Source: DALYJJ01 sp031969915 (GTDB lineage Bacteria > Acidobacteriota > Terriglobia > Bryobacterales > Bryobacteraceae). Taken from it: a stretch of 9,239 nt of DNA. Shown piece after piece: positions 5,772-9,239 of this stretch. Position 1 is the stretch's first letter. Each line of letters starts with the position of its first letter. The notes under the pieces were generated by a model. The model was not told where the DNA came from. It made no database searches and saw only the letters and a list, made by a program, of their open reading frames with translations. The position numbers and the translations under genes are program-made. The DNA lies in contig DALYJJ010000202.1 in NCBI GenBank assembly GCA_031969915.1, positions 1 through 9,239 on the forward strand, given 5' to 3'.

Positions 5772-6655
5772 ACCGCCGCACGGCACTGGCGGCAATGGCC
5801 GGCGCCTGCGCGCCGCTGCGGGCGCAGGAGGAGAAGGCGCCGCTCGACTTCGTATGCCCGATGGACCCCGACGTTCGCGCGGCCGGCCCGGCGAAGTGCC
5901 CGCGCTGCGGGATGCCGCTCGTGCTTGGACTCCCTGAACCGGTGGAGTTCCCCGTGCGCCTCACTACCCTGCCCCGGGTGGTGAAGCCCGGCGCCCCGGT
6001 GGAACTGCTCTTTGAGGTGCTCGACCCGAAGACCAATCGCCGCGTCCGCAAATTCGAGATCGTCCACGAGAAGCTCTTCCACCTCTTCCTGGTGAGCGAC
6101 GACCTCTCCTACTTCGCGCATGAGCACCCGGATTTCGAGCCCGGCGGCCTGTTCCGCTTCAAAACGGTGCTGCCCCAACCGGGCGCCTATCGCGTGCTCT
6201 GCGACTTCTACCCGGCGGGCGGCACGCCGCAGATGAGCGGCCGCACGCTGCTCACCGCCGGCTACCGCCCCGGCATCGCCGCGCCGAGCCTCCCGCCGGA
6301 CACCGCGCCCCAGCGCGGCGAGAATCTCCAGATCGAACTCCAGACCGATCCGCCGCAGCCCCTCGCCGGCCAGAGAACGAAGCTCTTCTTCCGCCTCAGC
6401 CCCACCGATCGGCTGGAGCAGTTTCTCGGCGCCTGGGGCCACATGCTGGCCGCCAGCGGCGACCTGATCGACGTGATCCACGCCCATCCGTACCTGGTCC
6501 AGTTCGCTCCGCCCTACCTCACCGGGGAAGGCCACCAGATGCAGTTCAACCTGGTCTTCCCGCGCCGGGGCGTCCACCGGGTGTGGCTCCAGATCCAGCG
6601 CGCCGGCACGGTGAATACGGTGGCCTTCAACATTCCTGTGATCGCTCTCGGGTAG
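5768..6655 (+). CDS. Secreted heavy-metal-binding-domain protein with two His-rich lobes
   Basis: 295-residue predicted exported protein; I do not recognise a named gene. The leader MNRRTALAAMAGACAPLRAQ has twin arginines and a weak lipobox-like AGAC, so it is either cleaved near RAQ or a lipoprotein. Residues 28-52 are a heavy-metal-binding domain: C30-P-M-D, then C44-P-R-C47-G-M49, the zinc-ribbon-like motif common next to copper transporters. Two similar beta-sandwich-like lobes follow. The first has H105 and H118-E-H120-P (region 60-165). The second has H225 and H238-A-H240-P (region 185-293). The paired H...H-x-H-P pattern suggests metal binding, probably copper, in the periplasm; this is inference. 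The ATG at 5768 overlaps the SDR stop (ATGA), implying translational coupling, although a functional link to an SDR is not obvious. Confidence 0.85.
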   Translation: MNRRTALAAMAGACAPLRAQEEKAPLDFVCPMDPDVRAAGPAKCPRCGMPLVLGLPEPVEFPVRLTTLPRVVKPGAPVELLFEVLDPKTNRRVRKFEIVHEKLFHLFLVSDDLSYFAHEHPDFEPGGLFRFKTVLPQPGAYRVLCDFYPAGGTPQMSGRTLLTAGYRPGIAAPSLPPDTAPQRGENLQIELQTDPPQPLAGQRTKLFFRLSPTDRLEQFLGAWGHMLAASGDLIDVIHAHPYLVQFAPPYLTGEGHQMQFNLVFPRRGVHRVWLQIQRAGTVNTVAFNIPVIALG

Positions 6656-6706
6656 TTGCCCGGGCGCGAGGATGAACGCAACTTCACGTCGAGCCTGGTT
6701 CGAACC

Positions 6707-6715
6707 TGCTACACT
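6707..6715 (+). promoter_or_regulatory. Extended -10 box giving a possible leaderless transcript
   Basis: TGCTACACT is an extended -10 (TGnTAnnnT). Exactly seven bases (6716-6722) separate it from the ATG at 6723, so a transcript would begin at or next to that ATG. No Shine-Dalgarno precedes this start, and no clear -35 is seen at 16-18 bases. This favours the 6723 start over 6672. Confidence 0.45.
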
Positions 6716-6722
6716 CGCGCGC

Positions 6723-7313
6723 ATGACGCCGAATTCACCGCTTCGCCCGTTCGCACGTTTCTGTGGATCGGGCGTTGTTCTGACGATGTTGCTCGCCGCG
6801 CCGTTGGCCGCGCAGGACTCCGAGCTCAAGAAAGACGTTCCATATGTGCCGACGCCCCCTGAGGTGGTGGAGGCAATGATGAAGCTCGGCAAGGTCAGCG
6901 CGGGCGATATCCACTACGACCTGGGCTGCGGAGACGGGCGCATCGTGGTGACGGCCGTGAAGCAGTACGGCGCCAAGCGGGGCACCGGCTACGACATCGA
7001 TCCCGAGCGCATCAAGGAAGCCAACGAAAACGCCAAGCAGGCCGGCGTGACGGACAAGGCCAAGTTCATCCTGGGAAATCTCTTCGAGGCGGACTTCCGC
7101 GACGCCACCGTGGTGACCTTGTACCTGCTGCCGGACGTGAACCTGAGACTGCGGCCGAAACTCCTGAAGGACCTGAAAGTAGGTTCGCGGATCGTCTCCC
7201 ATCAGTTCGACATGGGCGAATGGGAGCCGGACGAGAAGATCACGCTCGACTGGCGAACGATCTATTTGTGGAAGGTGACGGAGAAGAGCAAGGCGCAGTT
7301 CGCGGCGAAGTAG
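6723..7313 (+). CDS. Class I SAM-dependent methyltransferase with signal peptide
   Basis: 196-residue Rossmann-fold methyltransferase. SAM-binding motif I is clear as YDLGCGDGRIVV (residues 65-76). The acidic residue ending strand 2 is in GYDIDPERIKEA, followed by GNLFEADF (motif III region) and TVVTLYLLPDVNLRLRPKL, a stretch I recall from secreted bacterial methyltransferases related to the DOT1/FAM173 lysine methyltransferase group. The substrate may be protein lysine, but that is inference. The start at 6723 gives a good Sec leader: R8/R12, hydrophobic VVLTMLLAAPLA, cleavage after AAQ near residue 31. An earlier ATG at 6672 would put 17 poor residues and the -10 box inside the gene. The conserved VPYVPTPPEVVEAM directly follows the leader. 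Its 3' end is 24 bases from the convergent protease gene. Confidence 0.9.
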   Translation: MTPNSPLRPFARFCGSGVVLTMLLAAPLAAQDSELKKDVPYVPTPPEVVEAMMKLGKVSAGDIHYDLGCGDGRIVVTAVKQYGAKRGTGYDIDPERIKEANENAKQAGVTDKAKFILGNLFEADFRDATVVTLYLLPDVNLRLRPKLLKDLKVGSRIVSHQFDMGEWEPDEKITLDWRTIYLWKVTEKSKAQFAAK

Positions 7314-7337
7314 CCCGCCGCCCGCCGCGCCCCGTTC

Positions 7338-9239
7338 TCACTTGCGCGTGGCGTTCGCGGTGGCCGCAGTGGGCGGGCCGCCGGGGACGTGATAGTTCGG
7401 ATAGGCGGGCCGCTTGGGCTCCGCGAGCGGCTTCTTGGCAAGCTCGGCCATCACGATTTCAATGGCCCGTTCGAGTTGCGGATCGCGCCCCTGCCGGACC
7501 AATTCGGGTTCGTTCTCGACTTCGATGTCGGGTTCAACGCCCACGTTCTCCGCAATCCACTTCGAGGTGGCCGGATCCCAGACCGCGGAACTGGGAGCAG
7601 TGACGATACCGCCATCCATGAGCTGCGGCACACCGGCCCGGCCCACCAGGCCGCCCCAGGTTCGCTTGCCGATCAAGGGGCCCGCGCCGGCGCGGCGGAA
7701 GTACCAGGGCATAGCGTCGCCGCCGGAACCCGCCCATTCGTTGATGATCATCGCCTTGGGCCCGTAGATGGCGCCCTGCGGCTGTAACTCGTCCTCACCG
7801 TCGCGCGTGGCCACGCGGCTGAGCGGTTTCTGCGTGAGGATGTTGGCGATGTCGGTGGCCAGGTTGCCGCCGCCGTTGTAGCGTTCGTCGATGATGGCCG
7901 CTTCCTTGCCCACCTGCGCGTAGAAGTAGCGGGTGAAGTTGGTCAGGCCGCCGAAGGCGGTGTCCGGCATATAGACGTAGGCCACGCGGCCGTTGGTGGC
8001 CTTCTCAACTTTCCGCCGGTTGTCTTCGATCCACGCCAGGTTTCGGAGACCGGCCTCGGAGGGCACCGGGATCACCGTGACATCGCGAGCGCCGCTGCCG
8101 TCGGGGTTGGGGCCCACGCGCAATACCACCTGCTTGCCGGCCTTCGCTTCGAAGAACGAGTAGACGCTCTCCTTGACGGTGACGTCGCGGCCGTCGACGG
8201 CGAGCAGGTATTCGCCCACGGCGACGTTCACGCCAGGCTGCGTGAGCGGGGCGGTGAGGCCGGGGTTCCAATTCTCGCCGTTGAAGATGCGCTGGAAGCG
8301 GTAGCGTCCGTTGGCCGTCTCGTAGTCCGCGCCGAGAAGGCCGGTCTGGACGGTCTTGACTTCGGGCTGCTCGCCGCCGAACACGCCGAGGTGGCCCACG
8401 CTGATCTCGCCCATCATGTCCTGCATCACGTAGTTCAGGTCGCGGCGGGAGGAGAGGCCGGCGACATACTTGCGGTACTTGGCTTCGTAGTCGGCGGCGT
8501 TCACGCCGTGCAGGCCGGGGTCGTAGAACATCTCGCGCTGAATGCGCCAGGCGTCGCGGTACATCTGCGCCCATTCCGCGCGCGGCTGGATTTTCACCTC
8601 GAGGTCGGCGGTCTTGAGCGGAGCGGGCGGCGGACCGCCGGCGGGCGGCGCGGGCGGCGCGTTGCGCGGCGGCAAGGGACGAATGGGGGCGATGATCCAG
8701 TTGGTCTGCTGTCGGTAGAGCGCCTTCTCGCCGTTGTAGGCGATGACGAAGCTGGTGACGCCGCTGAGCGGCGCATCGGCGCGGCGCTCCTTCAGATCGA
8801 AGCGATGAACCGTGAGACCGGGCGCCCCGCCGGGGGACGGGGGCGGCGCTTCCATCGCGAACAGCGTGCCCGCTTTACCCGTCTGCAGACCGGTGTAGCG
8901 GCGCGGCGGCATGGGAAGCGCCAGCACGCGCTGCAGGATGTTGTCGAAGTCGATCTTCACCTCAACCGCCTTGGCAGGCGGCTTGGCGGGCGCGGCGGGC
9001 TTGGGACCGTCGGCGGGTTTGGCCTCCTCGGCCGGCTTGGCGGCGTCGGGCTTCTTCTCGTCCGCCGCCGCTTTCTCTTCATCGCTCTCGGGCGCGAAGG
9101 GTGAGGGGTCGGTCTTGGACAGAACGATCAGGTAGATGCTGCTGGTAGCGGTGCGCGCGCCCGATTGAATGTCCGGCTGGATCGACGGCCCGGAATCGGT
9201 GGAGGCGGTGAAGTAGAGGTGCTTGCCGTCCTTGTCGAA
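7338..9239 (-). CDS. Tricorn-like S41 family protease, N-terminal part outside window
   Basis: The C-terminal 633 residues of a large serine protease similar to tricorn; the gene starts beyond the right edge. In order: beta-propeller repeats (DKDGKHLYFTASTDS at the edge), an Ala/Pro/Lys/Glu linker (codons about 8961-9100), another propeller segment, a Pro-rich linker (about 8610-8690), the C1 helical domain beginning AEWAQMYRDAWR, a PDZ-like domain (about 8030-8300, with GEYLLAVDGRDV) and the C2 catalytic domain. Likely catalytic residues are His in EISVGHLGV (codon 8391-8393) and nucleophile Ser in WAGSGGDAMPWYF (codon 7725-7727), followed by RTWGGLVG; GVEPDIEVEN is the usual closing motif. 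The family degrades peptides, often in the periplasm here, but location cannot be judged without the N-terminus. An in-frame GTG at 8960 is inside the gene and not the start. Confidence 0.93.
   Translation of the reverse strand, partial: FDKDGKHLYFTASTDSGPSIQPDIQSGARTATSSIYLIVLSKTDPSPFAPESDEEKAAADEKKPDAAKPAEEAKPADGPKPAAPAKPPAKAVEVKIDFDNILQRVLALPMPPRRYTGLQTGKAGTLFAMEAPPPSPGGAPGLTVHRFDLKERRADAPLSGVTSFVIAYNGEKALYRQQTNWIIAPIRPLPPRNAPPAPPAGGPPPAPLKTADLEVKIQPRAEWAQMYRDAWRIQREMFYDPGLHGVNAADYEAKYRKYVAGLSSRRDLNYVMQDMMGEISVGHLGVFGGEQPEVKTVQTGLLGADYETANGRYRFQRIFNGENWNPGLTAPLTQPGVNVAVGEYLLAVDGRDVTVKESVYSFFEAKAGKQVVLRVGPNPDGSGARDVTVIPVPSEAGLRNLAWIEDNRRKVEKATNGRVAYVYMPDTAFGGLTNFTRYFYAQVGKEAAIIDERYNGGGNLATDIANILTQKPLSRVATRDGEDELQPQGAIYGPKAMIINEWAGSGGDAMPWYFRRAGAGPLIGKRTWGGLVGRAGVPQLMDGGIVTAPSSAVWDPATSKWIAENVGVEPDIEVENEPELVRQGRDPQLERAIEIVMAELAKKPLAEPKRPAYPNYHVPGGPPTAATANATRK

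Noticed and set aside
6672..6722. Upstream start of the methyltransferase at 6672
   Set aside because: It would bury the signal peptide behind 17 residues without family character and place the -10 box inside the gene. GAGG before it keeps a small doubt.
5762..6892. 376-codon open frame on the minus strand opposite the metal-binding protein gene
   Set aside because: It spans the real gene and the next promoter, and its composition is that of an antisense shadow.
7302..7321. GCGGCG...CGCCGC hairpin at the end of the methyltransferase gene as a terminator
   Set aside because: The 6-bp stem overlaps the stop codon and no T-run follows in either direction; such stems are common in GC-rich DNA.
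7338..8960. Protease gene starting at the GTG at 8960
   Set aside because: The same frame continues open to the right edge with propeller-like sequence, so the GTG is internal.
1..9239. tRNA, rRNA, CRISPR array, insertion sequence or phage genes
   Set aside because: No direct-repeat arrays, transposase motifs, terminal inverted repeats or tRNA-like cloverleaf were found on reading both strands; genes cover nearly the whole window with no gap above about 75 bases.

Overview
The window is ordinary-looking, GC-rich bacterial chromosome, densely packed with about ten protein genes and no RNA genes, insertion sequences, CRISPR arrays or large repeats. The gene set (a cysteine-rich GMC oxidoreductase, a Tat-type phosphotriesterase-like hydrolase, a signal-peptide-bearing SAM methyltransferase and a giant tricorn-like S41 protease with Ala/Pro/Lys linkers) resembles soil Acidobacteriota of the Solibacter/Bryobacter kind. 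That placement is my inference from gene style; no marker gene is present.

Layout. Positions 1-4969 hold six genes, all on the minus strand. In transcription order they are a tartrate/D-malate dehydrogenase-type beta-decarboxylating dehydrogenase (4969-3905), cheY (3833-3462), cheX (3446-2916), a short cheW-like gene (2901-2515), a phosphotriesterase-family metallohydrolase (2507-1581) and a GMC flavin oxidoreductase (1528 to beyond the left edge). The three chemotaxis genes are tightly spaced, and the hydrolase begins 7 bases after cheW. Positions 5001-7313 hold three plus-strand genes: an SDR oxidoreductase, a small secreted heavy-metal-binding-domain protein that overlaps the SDR gene by ATGA, and a secreted class I methyltransferase. 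Positions 7338-9239 hold the C-terminal 633 residues of a tricorn-like protease on the minus strand, convergent with the methyltransferase gene and starting beyond the right edge.

How they may work together. CheY, CheX and CheW form a small receiver/phosphatase/adaptor module without a kinase, receptor, CheR or CheB in view, so it probably feeds a kinase encoded elsewhere. A good match to the sigma-28 (FliA) promoter consensus sits just upstream of cheY with a strong Shine-Dalgarno between it and the start codon, which ties the module to motility regulation. The dehydrogenase and the SDR gene diverge from a 31-base gap containing a symmetric TATCATA/TATGATA box, and both look like hydroxy-acid or sugar-acid metabolism enzymes. 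The methyltransferase has an extended -10 box placed so that transcription would begin at its ATG.

I see no clear new multi-gene system. The most notable points are the sigma-28-like promoter, the linkage of chemotaxis genes to an exported hydrolase, the secreted methyltransferase, the duplicated histidine lobes of the metal-binding protein and the cysteine cluster in the GMC enzyme.
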